Below, in pieces: positions 20,727 through 54,415 of a stretch of DNA of 64,000 bases. Origin of the DNA: Lophius americanus (lineage: Eukaryota; Chordata; Actinopteri; Lophiiformes; Lophiidae); assembly GCA_037951165.1 (NCBI GenBank), contig JBBDHG010000124.1, positions 2,357,001 through 2,421,000 of the forward strand. Direction: 5' to 3'. How positions within the stretch are numbered: the stretch's first letter is position 1; every line of letters begins with the position of its first letter. The translations under genes were made by a program, and so were the position numbers. The notes under the pieces are model-generated. The model did not search any database. It had not been told where the DNA came from and was given only the letters and a program-made list of their open reading frames with translations.

Positions 20727-21195
20727 CAGTGGTGGCGCACAGCCTGGTACATTTATTCAAGTAATGTACCTTTACTCCACTCCAATATTTAATGTACCTT
20801 AAATATTGCACATTCTACTCCGCTACATTTGTCCAACTGCTATAGTTACTAGTTACTTTTTCAGATTATAATCTTTCATATCCTTCCTGTCCAGTGAAAA
20901 CCATGTATATCTCCAAATGGGTTGACCTAAATATTTTTGTGATAAACTGGAGGATCAAGTGATTCTCTTCGGGGTTGAGAAATTTTTAGATACTTCTCTT
21001 GAGATACACTAGTTTGTGACTTTAATTGGATTACCCGGAAAATATCTCAGCGATATACAGTATAAATGTAGCTCTAAAAAGGGCGACAATGCTATCATAA
21101 CCTTGTATATTAAACTACTCATCAGCATAAAGTAGTCAAACTACCTCAACCAAACCACACGTACAGCAGCAATACAGACCTAGGCATTAACGCGG
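20727..21195. mobile_element. 'ACTCAAGTAC' type fish repeat
   Basis: GGTACATTTATTCAAGTAAT, CTCCGCTACATTTGTCCAAC and AGTTACTAGTTACTTTTTCA are diagnostic of a non-autonomous DNA repeat found in many fish. A second, fuller copy is at 59165-59990. 21200-21850 shows nothing recognisable. Confidence 0.65.
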
Positions 21196-21854
21196 CAGTA
21201 ATAGTTACGTAAAAACATCCTAGAGCAGAGAGAAAAACGATACTGATGAAGTTTTTGCATACGTCATCCACCGCCGCCGTGACCTTTATGCTTAAACTCT
21301 CGGAACCAGCGGCTCTGATCATGATTTACTCAACTGTGTCGAAGTTGAATGAATTTGGTAAAACGGCGGACGCACCGAGAGTTTGTTAGATTTGTGTTAT
21401 TCGATGTTTCCACAAACAACATTTTGCAAGAAAATTTGACAAACTGCTATTCATTTCTCATTTGGCTTGAAACCTACATTTGTGGCGTTGCCGTGTGGAA
21501 CTGAACGACGCACGACGTTCTCATCGACACATGTCTACTCAAAAGAAACACTGGGAGACACTGAAGGTTATTTAATTATACGCTGGTAGCAGATTAAAAG
21601 CAACCAGATGGCATCATTAAGAAGAAATAGCTGAACATCAAACGCTGGACAAAGAGGAGGATAGATATTTGTAATATAACATTTGCGGTACAATCAGCTG
21701 ATTTAATGCAATTAAAAAGAAGGCAATTTAAACAATTATTTTCAAAAAAATTGTTGCGGTTAGAGCGATAGATACATGTTACAACATATTATTTTGAACT
21801 AGTTTCAACCCTCGAGGCATTTATTCTACATGTCCACATGTATAAAAATTAAAT

Positions 21855-22560
21855 CAGCCATAATATTATAACCAGCTGCCTAATATTGTGTTGGTTTGCC
21901 TTTTACCCCCAGAACAGTTCGTAGTCCTGGAGGCCTGGACTCCAGTAGACCCCTGAAGGTGTGCAGTAGAATCTGATGCCTAGACATTAGCAGCCAATCG
22001 TTTATGTCTTTGAAGTTGTGAGGTGGGGCCTCCACGGAACAGACTTATTAATCCAGGGAACCCCACAGATGAATTCCTGTCGTGTGTCCGGGGGCATCAT
22101 CCCGCTGGAAGAGTCAACTGCCATTAAGGAATGCTGTTTCTATGAATAAGGGGACACGGTCTGCAGCAATGTTTCAGTGGGTTGCTGTATGTCAAAGGAG
22201 CATCCACATGAATTGCAGGACCCCGAGGTTTATAGAACTGGGCCGTCCTCGTGACGTAAAAGAGAACCTGATACATTAGACCCGACCACCTTCTTCCATT
22301 GCTCCGTGGTCCCGTTCTGATGCCGACTGTTCCATTTTAAGCACTATCAGCAGTGGATATGGGTCACTGACCAGTCCACACGCAAAGAGCTGTGACGAGA
22401 ATGTGTCAGTGACTGGAAACACCCAACAGATGCAGATTTGGAGATGATGTGACCCAGTCGACCCGCACTTGTCAATATTACCCGCACCCAATAAACCAAC
22501 TTCTGGACAAAACTTTCACTTGTCGCCTAATGTATCCCACCCACCGACCGGTACCATGGT
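21855..22560 (-). mobile_element. Tc1/mariner copy (ATCAGCCATAA... ended)
   Basis: Starts AATCAGCCATAATATTATAA and runs through antisense transposase text, e.g. TTCTTCCATTGCTCCGTGGT and GATGTGACCCAGTCG, to TAATGTATCCCACCCACCGA. The frame is destroyed. Ends near the TAC CATGG at 22552-22560 without an intact right terminal repeat. Confidence 0.65.
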
Positions 22561-22562
22561 AA

Positions 22563-23150
22563 CTTAGACTTACTTAGACGTACTTTATCGATCCCAAAAA
22601 GGGAAAAATTTCAATTCTTGCAGCTGCAGTTTGAAATACACATATTCACATACACAAAATCAAGAGAAAAATATAAAAACAAGAATATAAATTTGACTAT
22701 AGAGTACAAGTGCGCTCGATATAGAGTTTGTGCGCAAGGTAAAAGTTGTTAGCAAGTAGCAATGACCATGGAAGATGGAAGATATGAATAATGCATTAGT
22801 GCGAAAACGTATTTTGGTGGGTTTAAGGTGAATTTAGGTGGGTCATCTGGTGACGAGGAGTGAGTTATTGTACAGGGTTATATTTCCTGAAAACGGTCCT
22901 TCTGTTGGAGAAGGAGCATCCACAACCTTCTGGACAGACTGTCTACAAAGTGGTGGAGTGAATGCTCCGGATTATCCATTTAATAACAGTTTCTCCAGTG
23001 CCCTCCTGTCCACCACCTCTTCGAAAGGTGTCTGGTTTTGCTGTCAATCAAGGATTCAGCCATCCCCCTAAGGAGATGAGCTTCTTCATTCTCTTCACCT
23101 GTCAGGTGTTATGATGCTATGGCGGATTGTACAGAAGTCTCTATGTTTGC
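22563..23150. mobile_element. Degenerate retroposon with 'ttattgatccc' motif
   Basis: ACTTTATCGATCCCAAAAAG with GGGAAAAATTTCAATTC resembles the frequent fish motif ACTTTATTGATCCC..GGGAAATTC. Downstream text (TTGTACAGGGTTATATTTCC; CTCTTCACCTGTCAGGTGT) is consistent with the same repeat family. Boundaries are approximate. Confidence 0.45.
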
Positions 23151-23592
23151 ATAAGAGTCAGAACACACGTTTGTCCTGAGGATTTGTGCAATCACAGATC
23201 TCCATCTTACAGTTTACAGTGGGTGGAGGTGACGCTAGGGTGTGGACGGATTGAGAAAACATGACAGAAGGCAAATGAGGAGCGGAAGGACAGTGAAATC
23301 TAAATTTGGCGTTACCATTATTATCATAATTATTATTGTTGTTTTTCCTAATATTAACGATAGTCAGTTTAACAGACTGTCGGCTACAGGGTGGAGGCTG
23401 GTGACGTTAACGAGTCTCAGCAGGATCATAGCAAATAGGAATGAAACCACATTACGTTCGACATAGAAAAAGCGTGTTTTAAGCTCTATAAGTAGAACCA
23501 ATACGGCTGAGCAAGGTTTATTTACCATTTATCATTAACTAGGTTTGAGCTACTCGGCTAGCTACCTGACAAGCAGCATGCTAACGCCTCAC

Positions 23593-24000
23593 CTTCGAGG
23601 GGTTTAACAATCCTGGCTCCAACAATGGTGAAAAGGAGGTGCCAGTCCTGGCCGTGGTAGCTCCTCTTCAGTTTATAATCCACAGAGATAGTTCATTACA
23701 TCCATTGTGTCCAAAGTGGTCAGAGCAGAGGTTCGATATCCCGGCTAATTTACCAATAATCGGCAGCAGTTAGCTCTACTGTTAGCTGAAAGGGCGGAAG
23801 CTTCTTGCTTTTTTAACTTCTTCACGATATCTACCGTATATCTTAATGCCGCTCTGCCCGCACGTCTGTAAAAAAATAAGTTAAAGTATGCCCAAATCAT
23901 GAAGGTGATCGTATTTCCGTGATTCTACTGCTCGACAGACTCCTAGAGGCAGATAGGCCGACATTTGTCAGTAGAAAACACTGATCCCACAGCGTTACTG
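23593..24000 (-). other. Candidate non-coding first exon (zdhhc5?)
   Basis: On the minus strand, an open ungapped block ends in a good donor, GAAG|GTGAGG (donor at 23587-23592). An ATG at 23703-23705 opens an 11-codon upstream frame ending TAA (MDVMNYLCGL). No long coding frame with ATG exists. It lies 11.4 kb upstream of the zdhhc5 start codon in the same orientation. Could instead be the 5' exon of an unseen transcript or part of a transposon. Confidence 0.35.
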
Positions 24001-24014
24001 TCGCAATGAAAATA

Positions 24015-24067
24015 GCGCTGATTGGAGGAAGAGGCTGTCAATCAACAGCTTCACAAGCGTGACGTCA
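24015..24067 (-). promoter_or_regulatory. CRE + CCAAT promoter-like block
   Basis: Perfect palindromic CRE TGACGTCA at 24060-24067 and, reading on the minus strand, a CCAAT box (CCTCCAATCAGCGC) at about 24017-24030, directly upstream of the candidate exon. No TATA box is evident. Spacing fits a CRE/CCAAT housekeeping promoter firing leftward. Inference. Confidence 0.35.
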
Positions 24068-24074
24068 TACATGC

Positions 24075-24201
24075 TGAAATTATGATTACATTGATTCCCC
24101 AACAAAACCATGCATTAGAAAATTTGGTATCTGATATAATATATTATGTAATATAATATCATATGTATTTACATGTATAATATTACGTAACATATATCTC
24201 A

Positions 24202-24251
<50 letters not shown>

Positions 24252-25160
24252 TCTTAACATATATTCATAAACATTCATTCTTGTGACTTTTTTTCATAAC
24301 TTTAGTTTAAGTATTGAGTTTTTCATTGTTTATTTCTTTATTCGCTGTGATTTATCTTTGAGATGAATGCAGTCCTATATCTAATTTGATGTAGGACAAA
24401 AAACCAATACAGCAAATAAAATAATAGGAAATAATATATAAAAAATAAATGATTAGAGTTCATTACTATTTATTCACATTTATTATATATATTTTATCAT
24501 TAATGTATAAAACAAATAAAACGAAAGCAATAAAAAAATAAAATAATATAAGATATGCATTCAAAATAAAGACAGTAAAATTAGAAAGAAAAATAATACG
24601 CAGGATTATATATTACAAAAATTAATGTCTTGTCTAATCTATTATATATAATGACTAAAACGGTAAAGCAAAGTCAAACAATACTATTACATATACAAAT
24701 AAATCTAAGCATGTCAAAAAAATGTAAATACATTATTAATAATAATAATAATATATATATTTAATTTATAATGCACTTTACATTGAAAATACATACTTTA
24801 TTGTATTTATTACTTTTATAATATAGACAATCAAACAACAAAAATAATAATATTTAATATACATAATAAAAACAATAAATATTAATTATTATTCATAACA
24901 AGCCACAATCAAACAATAGAACATAATGTGCAGAATGAATAATCAAACTTTTAGGTGTATTATATTAATTAATATATATCAAAATAAAAACAACTAAACA
25001 AAATAATATAATTCATATCATATATATAAGAAGATAGAAGAAAAAACAAGAAAAAGAAACACTATTTAAAAACAGAACATAGTTTATTATATCATATAAT
25101 AAAAAATCAAGCTTATGAGCTTGATTTTTTTATTCTTCTTTTTTTTTTCATTTTGTTTCA
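24075..25160. other. AT-rich island
   Basis: About 1.1 kb that is overwhelmingly A/T, with TATATA runs (24205-24243) and irregular ATAATA/AAATAA text. It ends in a perfect 13-bp hairpin at 25101-25130. No gene. Not a simple tandem repeat over its whole length. Confidence 0.85.
25101..25130. repeat. Perfect 13-bp hairpin
   Basis: AAAAAATCAAGCT, a TATG loop, then AGCTTGATTTTTT. Looks like a rho-independent terminator, but in this genome it is an A/T palindrome at the edge of the AT-rich island. Confidence 0.9.
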
Positions 25161-25270
25161 TTGTTCTGTTTTTACCGTCACTAAACGCGGCTCACACTTA
25201 AGATGTCTCTGACATGAGGTTTTAATCCTCTCATATGACACACTGACACAGTAACGTATGTTTGTTTGAG

Positions 25271-25271
25271 T

Positions 25272-25315
<44 letters not shown>

Positions 25316-25400
25316 GGACACGCATACACGCATGCAGAAAGAGATTAAAATTGCAGTAGGTTCTCTGAGGATAAATCCAGGAGACCAACCTCTTCATCAA

Positions 25401-25442
<42 letters not shown>

Positions 25443-25590
25443 CATACACACACACAGTAAGTCAAAATCCAATTCCATGTCTAATTTCCTGGTGGAAAAG
25501 ATTTCAGATTGTCATTGTTCAAGAGATTATCTTTGTTTTGTGTGTGTGTGTGAGTGTGTGCTTGTATGTGTGTGTGTGTGTGTGCGTGTG
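25271..25590. repeat. CA / CA / GT microsatellite cluster
   Basis: (CA)n at about 25272-25310 and 25404-25456, then (TG)n at about 25538-25590, separated by about 90-bp spacers. 25600-26560 contains no recognised feature except poly-T runs. Confidence 0.9.
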
Positions 25591-26569
25591 TGCTCGAGCC
25601 CACCCGTTAGCAGTTGGCATGTGTATATCCATCCATAAAGCTCTTAAACTAAAGGAGCAGTCGGGGCATAAACATTAACAATGCATGATTTTGGGATGAC
25701 CCATTTTCCCAGCGGGGGTGAAACAAAGACTACCTCTGGCTCTACAAAGGGGCAGGCTGTTAACGGATAGTCTAAATGAAATATTCAGCTTTGCGGACAC
25801 AGATGGAAGCAGAGAGATCCATCTCACGTTTGATATTGTGTATACGGGCAAAATACAAAATTTTTCAACAGTTCTCCTGAAGAAAATAACACAAAGACAA
25901 AACAAATATGGATCAATGCAACAAATACTACAGGTGTGTTTTTATAATTACATTCCTGAAAAGTTGGGCCAAAGCCGCCACCACTGCCACCGCCGCCACC
26001 AACTCACATGTTTTGTGTTAACGCAGTAACTCAGAAACTTTTATACCCACATGGACCTTAGTGCGAGGAAGAACTGCATTGACTTTGGTGTCATCGCTCC
26101 ACAGGACTGCATCCCGGAAATATCCGGATGTGATGTGGATCCAGTAGTTCTGAGCTACTGAGACTTTTCCTATGATTTTTGTGTGCCATCTGTAGACTTA
26201 GTTCATAGGAAATGCTTTTAGGAGGGAGAATCGTTTCGACCCCGCAGTCGTCAATAAAAGTACAATTTTGCGTTTAATGTGGAAAGAAATAATGAGATTT
26301 GTTTGTCGCTTCGAACTAATTAAACTGTTGGTGTCCGTCGCCAAGGCATCTCCAAATGCTGAAAGTTTCAGAAATATTCACAGACAATCTGAGGGATCCT
26401 GATAAAGCTTAAAGTACTGTATATATATATATTTTTTTTTAATAAATGTTTTATCTCAACATCAAAAGATATCACCTTTTTTTTTTTTTTTTTACTTTTT
26501 GATTTTTTCAACATTATATAAAACAACAACGGTCAAATCAAATTTTTTAAAAACGCCTACATGACGACT

Positions 26570-27120
26570 CATGGCATCCATAATCATGCACATTTGAATG
26601 TTGCTATAAAACACGGCTTTATTTATATATTTATTTATTTATTCGTTTTCCCTTGTTTTCAATGTTTAACTCTTTATTTCTCTGCCAATCGGAGCAAAAA
26701 TGAAAATCCAATCTAGCTGTAATTCTTGGATAGTCTTTTGCCAGTCGAGCCGATTTCCTCGAAGTGTGTGGGGTCAGTTTGCAGACACGTCATCTTCCAG
26801 GCTGATATTTAACATCTACGGTCCCTTAACATTTCTTAATTATTGCTCTAACTGTTAAAACTGACATTTTTGAACTCTAGAGAGATGTTCGTGTTATATG
26901 TTGCCAGATTTTTGCAGCAATACAACTTTTTCTTTGCTCATCATCGTTTTCAAGAACGTCATGGAGAATTAGGCCAGCGTCACCTCATATTTATACCACA
27001 GTAAAACAGAAAGATTTCCAACTGTCGAAGCTAAAAAAAAAATAGGAGTGAGTCTGAATATATGCTTTTTAATGTTGAAAAACGTTAAATAAATGTCAAT
27101 TTTTTTTTTTTCTAAATATG
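26570..27120 (-). mobile_element. Tc1-like remnant, copy of the 48-kb element
   Basis: GTGGGGTCAGTTTGCAGACA and GGCCAGCGTCACCTCATATT (26770-27000) are near-identical to GTGGGGGTCAGTTTGCAATC and GGCCTGCGTCACCTCATATT at 48230-48470, in the same order and orientation. Only the distal half is present here. Confidence 0.6.
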
Positions 27121-27430
27121 TTACTTGAATCAGAGATTTTGTGAATATTTGGAATTGGGGATTGGGGGCGTAGACAGAAAAGACGTTTTTTGCGTGTCAG
27201 TACATTTGTTGTTTCCGGAGGGCGTTGATAATTCTGGAGGGTTTACTGTACTTGTGGTTCAGTGTCCGCAAGGATCAATTACTTGTTCTCGTTGTTTAAA
27301 GTGGGAATAAGTCGTGTCTAGCACCTAGATTATGAAAAAGCTTGAATGAAAAGATGTTCCAAGAACTGATTTACATCTCCAGTGGAAAAATTAGGCCGGG
27401 AGGAGACGCCGTGAGCTCCGGGCTGCCGGA

Positions 27431-27483
27431 GGATTCTAAATCTCAAAGTAGAATCCTCTTGCCTGCTTTTAGATTTAGAATCC
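27431..27483. repeat. 13-bp inverted repeat
   Basis: GGATTCTAAATCT (27431-27443) and AGATTTAGAATCC (27471-27483), loop 27 nt. Unassigned sequence around it. Confidence 0.85.
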
Positions 27484-27653
27484 TAACACCAAACGTTAGG
27501 ATCAAATCAAAGATCCTCGCGAGGAGCGCTGAACACTCGTGTCTAACTTTCCACCATCAACAGCCCAGAGAATGGTCTTAAATAATCGTAAAGAGTTTGA
27601 CAAACTCATGAAACTCCTGGAGCTCGTGTTGAAAATCCGGCATTTTGTCGAGT

Positions 27654-27720
27654 CAAGTCAATTTTATTTGTATAGCCCAAAATAGAAAATGACAATTTGG
27701 AATAAAATACACATTTATCT
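27654..27720. mobile_element. 'TCAATTTTATTTGTATAGC' repeat end
   Basis: GTCAAGTCAATTTTATTTGT and ATAGCCCAAAATAG match the start of a very common fish interspersed repeat. A longer copy follows at 28664-28900. Confidence 0.55.
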
Positions 27721-27981
27721 TTGAGAAAAAAAAACATTCTATGGAATTCCCATAGAACGATCAAATATAAAAAATAAAAAATACAAGGGCGTGGAATAAA
27801 TCATGGCGTCCATCATGATGCGCATTTGAATCCGGAATGTTGCAATGAAATATAGGAACAAGAACCAACGCACAGCCTTATTTATTTATTTATTTTTAAT
27901 GGTGTTTAACTCTTTATTTCTCTACAACAAATCGGAGCAACATTGCCAATCGAGTCAAAAACCAAATATCATGTAACACAA

Positions 27982-27982
<1 letters not shown>

Positions 27983-28014
<32 letters not shown>

Positions 28015-28018
28015 CATA

Positions 28019-28076
<58 letters not shown>
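27983..28076. repeat. (TA)n microsatellite
   Basis: About 90 bp of TA dinucleotides with a few TGTA/TACATATC interruptions. Confidence 0.95.
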
Positions 28077-28077
<1 letters not shown>

Positions 28078-28360
28078 TCCTATTTGTAGAAGCAGTTATT
28101 TACAATACACAATTGATTTAAATTATCCCCTCCCTGATGTTTGACATCCCTTACCGCTAATATTTCAAATATTTATGACATGTGATTGAACTGAGACCGG
28201 CACGCTTTCATTACCACACGTAAACAATAAAATAAAAACAACCCTGTGTTCCAATGCACAAATACTGAATAGAATATGAGCACTACCTCTCAGGATTCCA
28301 CTTCCTGTTTACTTTTGTCAGATTCATATTTATTTGATTTGTGGCCTTTTGAAAAGCCTT

Positions 28361-28500
28361 TTATTTATTTATTTATTTATTTACCTTTACTTAACCAGGC
28401 AAATCTCATTAACATTAAAAAATCTCTTTAATAAGGGTCTAGCCAAGGCAGTAGCCAATCACACATCGAAGAAATACAACAAGTTAAACAAAAAAAATCC
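28361..28500. mobile_element. LINE-like repeat fragment ('TTTACTTAACCAGG')
   Basis: (TTTA)n followed by CCTTTACTTAACCAGGCAAA, then TCTCATTAACATTAAAAAAT, a familiar dispersed fish repeat segment. Class not certain. Confidence 0.45.
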
Positions 28501-28663
28501 ACAGTAAAGCAACAAAAAACTATTCATACATAGTGGCCTCTCACGAAAAAAACAACTGCTTGACCGACAGTCAATGAAAATGCATCAGTGATATGCTTTA
28601 GAATTGATATCGGGGGGAAATAGTTATTCAAGACCTGAGGCAACTGGACATTTTTTTTTATCG

Positions 28664-28900
28664 CTGATGAAAGTCAAGTCATTTTTATATATATAGCCTC
28701 AAATCGCAACGATTGTTACCTCAAGGCATTTCCCAGAAAGCTCAGGTCCAGACCAAACTATTTCCTCTAAGGAGACACTAAAATCTCCCCATAAGCAAGA
28801 AACTGTAGACAGGGGGGGGGAAATAAAAACTGCCCTTCAACAGGCATAAACCTACAGCAGATCCTGACTCGGTGTGGACGGCCCACCCCTCGCTGACCCC
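28664..28900. mobile_element. 'TCAAGTCA...TATATAGCC' interspersed repeat
   Basis: AAGTCAAGTCATTTTTATAT, then TTACCTCAAGGCATTTCCCA and CTAAGGAGACACTAAAATCT resemble a non-autonomous repeat common in perch-like fish (Percomorpha). Confidence 0.5.
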
Positions 28901-28904
28901 TCCC

Positions 28905-29157
28905 TCCAAGTTGGTGTTTTCCAATCAACTGAGAAGAGACCAGGATTGATTATCTCACAAGGCCTGGGAACAACTCTGGAGCCTCCTGGATGAGCTGGAA
29001 AACGATGTTAGCGTTTGGGACGTTCCTCTGTGACCCGACCCAGATAGGAAGTAGATGGATGGATGGATGGATGGATGGATGGATGGATGGATGGATGGAT
29101 GGATGGATGGATGGATGGATGGATGGATGGATGGATGGATGGATGGATGGATGGAAG
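28905..29157 (+). mobile_element. Rex1-like LINE 3' tail with expanded (ATGG)n
   Basis: CAAGGCCTGGGAACAACTCT, GGAGCCTCCTGGATGAGCTG and TGTGACCCGACCCAGATAGG follow the 3' end of fish Rex1/Babar elements (consensus ...CCTGGGAACGCCTCGGGATC..GACCCGACCTCGGATAAGCGG). Such elements end in ATGGATGG. Here that tail is expanded to about 26 units (29054-29156). Confidence 0.65.
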
Positions 29158-29159
29158 AA

Positions 29160-31260
29160 GCCTGAGCAATGGCATGATTTTGTCGTCTGTCAAAGGCGGG
29201 ATGTACTCAAACCAATTTCGAACGAAAACACTAAGAATCATCAGCATACGTCGTTAATCTTTGGCGCGTCTTAACCACTGAAAACAACCAAAGGTGCATT
29301 TTTCATTGGCCGTCGATGGTTTTAAATGCGCTGCTGTCTATTCGCTCTACAGAGAGAGCCACGAGGTGAGCAGTTACATGCCATGAGACGCAATTCTAAA
29401 TGTTTGCTGTATATATATCGTCACTCTGAAACATAAGCTTGACTTTGCGGTCTTGAACCCGAGACACCCGTGTGTTACACATACATTAACAGCAGATCTA
29501 TTACATGTCCCATCTGTCTTTGACCAAGGTGTAGTTTTTACTAAGAGCATGCGGCCACTCAATGTAGCATCCTGACTTTGATACATTTAAGTAGAAACAG
29601 GAAAATAAAGCAGCTATATTTACATTTTCTTTCCCCCGTTATGAAGTCCTTTCCGGTGTAGCTTATCGAAAGAGTCTAAATCGCATGACTTTATTGCTTT
29701 TGCTGCGCCTGCACAGGATCTCAGACAGCATTTTGAAGCTGAAAGGAGGGTCCGATGTTTCTCCTAAAGCGGAGAACATAATGACGGAAATAATGATGGA
29801 AATCTTCTTTTTTTCCCTAAATCACAAAAAAGTTCCATTCATGCACCTTCAACAAAGTCATTGGACTTTCTGATTCTCTGGCATGGCCTCCAACCTGCTT
29901 GCCTATTGGTTCGTCCGTTTTATTCCCAACTACCTGGTAAAAGACGTCAAAAGACCTTTTGGACTCTTTTGAAATGAATATCCCTTTGACGTCAAAACAC
30001 CCACCTAATTGGGAATCGAACTCCTGATCCCGTGTTTTACGACCCCTGAGCGGACCGATCTCTCAAGAGGGCTAAAATATACAGAGCTGAGACAAGATTA
30101 CATTCTTCAAAATTAGAGTCATGTTTGGGTCTCTAGTGTCTAAAAGTATAATTTTGAATTACTGAGCTCTTTAAACTCCTCTCGTGTGATTTGGTTCTTG
30201 CCAAGAGCTGATAAAAAATAAATAGTGGGGTTGAATTATTTTACTTCCTTTAACTTCCCAGAAGTTACTGTTAGCCTTTAAAAATAGCTGGAAGTAGCCA
30301 ACTCTATTTCTTTATCTTTCTCACTTGGAGCCTTTCCCAGCATGCAGTTCAGTGGCCCAAATGTACACATTCTCATATCTGGGCAATGGCAGTGCTAACC
30401 ACTGAGCCGCAATCACATGTCATTCACTTACATGCTAATCGGTTGGGCTGTGGACACCCAGAAGAGGTTACGCTGTTACGAAAAGTCACTAGACAAACAT
30501 TAACCTAAATTTAATCTCAATAATGGTTTGGCTTCCCAACAATTAAACGAACCCGATCGAGTGCATCAAATGCACGGTCTGCCCGTAAAATGTTCCATTG
30601 CAAAGCAAATCAAGCACTCCCCGGAAAACAATCCCTGGATGCAGTCCAGATGAGTATCACTCATACCGCCGCAAATCAACACAACGCACATGTTCAACCA
30701 GTTGAAACCGCGCCACCAACTGCTGCGGGATGAACACATTAGGTCCAAGAATCCACGATCGGATCAGGTGTCCATAGCAGCAACCGTACAGCAAGTCACC
30801 ACACGCCTCCAGCTCACAAAGGCATCACTGATGACATCACTGATGACATCACATTCCATATGACCGAAGACAGGGTCAACAAAATGAGGGACAACGTTCA
30901 ACACACTGGACTAAAGATCGTTGATCCCCTCAAGCACTTATTTTGCAGTGGCGCTACCTGCGCCACATGCAAAATGTGGAGGGGACTATGTTCTCTGACC
31001 TTTGGTCAAACAGAACAATGGGGCCTCACACGAGCTTAACAGTTCATTCAATCAATGGATGATCCTGATATTGATGTCTCAAACAAAGGGAGCTGTACCC
31101 AGCTCTAATGGGAACCCGTCCGTCCTCTGAATCTGTGCACTTTCACACATCGATCATCTAACCTAATTAAAGAAACCAATTATAAGATGCCCATCTAAAT
31201 GGCCCCCTACGGAGCATGTGTAACATTTCACTATAGTAGATGTAGTTAGACAGTCCCTGT
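29160..31260. other. Unassigned spacer
   Basis: 2.1 kb with no recognised gene. A short direct repeat, CACTGATGACATCA, lies at about 30826-30850. Segment 30540-31050 has balanced composition and might be a decayed coding or transposon fragment, but all frames are short. Confidence 0.5.
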
Positions 31261-31264
31261 TACT

Positions 31265-31520
31265 TTCACTTAAATATACTTTATTGATCCCAAAATGGGA
31301 AATTCACAATATTATACTATACTATATTCACAATATGTTTGTACGCACTGGCAATGTAACTATACACTCATCAGCCATAACCTCAAAACCACCTATCTAA
31401 TTATATTGTGTCCCCGTTTAGCCGCCAAAACATCTCTTACCCACCGAGGCGTGGACGCCGTAAGGCCTCTGAAGAATCTACGATGGGCGTGCAACGGGAT
31501 AGTCCTCCTGACTTAATTTC
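31265..31520. mobile_element. Repeat fragments (ttattgatccc; ATCAGCCATAAC)
   Basis: ACTTTATTGATCCCAAAATG with GGGAAATTCAC (31278-31310), followed by CTCATCAGCCATAACCTCAA and AACCACCTATCTAATTATAT, the left terminus of the Tc1/mariner family. Two different repeats appear abutted. Confidence 0.55.
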
Positions 31521-31559
31521 CATCGAGAGCACCATATGTTAGGAAAGCCCTAGTTTTAT

Positions 31560-32549
31560 TGCACTGATAAGCCATAGTAATAAAACGATGCACCTTATAT
31601 GGCGTAGACCTCCTCCTTGATACCTGAGATGTCACTGTGTGCCGTGACTCCAGAACCAGGATTAGCCTTTTCATCTATCTGGAGCACACTAGCTCTTCTG
31701 GGCTACCTTTAAACCCCCTTCTCCCATCACTTTTCGTGAGAGAGCTGCGTTGACCTGAAATTCCCACGTAGGATCTCCGGAGGGCAAACTAGTCTCAGGA
31801 GGTGGGTCACGAAAAGAGCGAATCGAGGACTGGCAATGCTTTAAAGGAGTGACACCTAAGGAGAGCAAGACCAGGGAGGGGACCATGGAGGGAAAGTCAT
31901 TGGCCCGGACAGGCTTTATGTGAAGCCGCCACCATGTGGACTCACCGCCTGAAGAGATGGGTCACATACAAAGCAGTACCGATACCTGCTTGGCCTGCTG
32001 CCAGCGCGACCCCAACTCATACAATACAGAAAATGGAGGGATGGATAAAATTCACAGCCACAAATACAAATCATTCCAACCCAGGTCACCCGTGTGGAGT
32101 CCACCGTCATTAACAGTGGAATAGCTTGAACGATTCGGTCTAAAGTAACCTTTTTAATTATTTCAACAATGCGCGCAGCCTATGTATCATCGCATAGGAA
32201 ACCGCCTGAATTCCGCAGTGACTTGAAACGCAGAGAACCGTAAGAGTTGCGGGCGTACAGATCTCTGCGCTGGCTGATGAAGTCAGCGCTCGGCACCTAA
32301 AGGCACATTAATTCCAATTTAACCATTCACATTCATGTTGCACAGGTAAAAATATGACATGTATCCGATGTAGGTTGCGGTAGGCAAATCTAGGCAAGGA
32401 AAATTGGAAGTGAGTCTCTTTGGCTTGGTATAATGGGAACTTAGCTAAAGGGCAACAGATGTAATCTAACTCTAATGGTCGCAAACAATTGGTCTGATGC
32501 TAAAGCTAATGCTAAAAAATGCCGGTGTGTTCCTGTTAAATATGGTGTT
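31560..32549. other. 3' flank of slc43a1, no feature seen
   Basis: Includes the slc43a1 3'UTR, but no unambiguous polyadenylation signal could be assigned. The nearest AATAAA-like hexamer (minus strand, about 31553-31583) is almost 1 kb downstream of the stop. Confidence 0.4.
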
Positions 32550-54410
<21,861 letters not shown>

Positions 54411-54415
54411 GACAG

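Noticed and set aside
25101..25130. Hairpin plus T-run resembling a bacterial intrinsic terminator
   Set aside because: Eukaryotic AT-rich spacer; no gene ends here.
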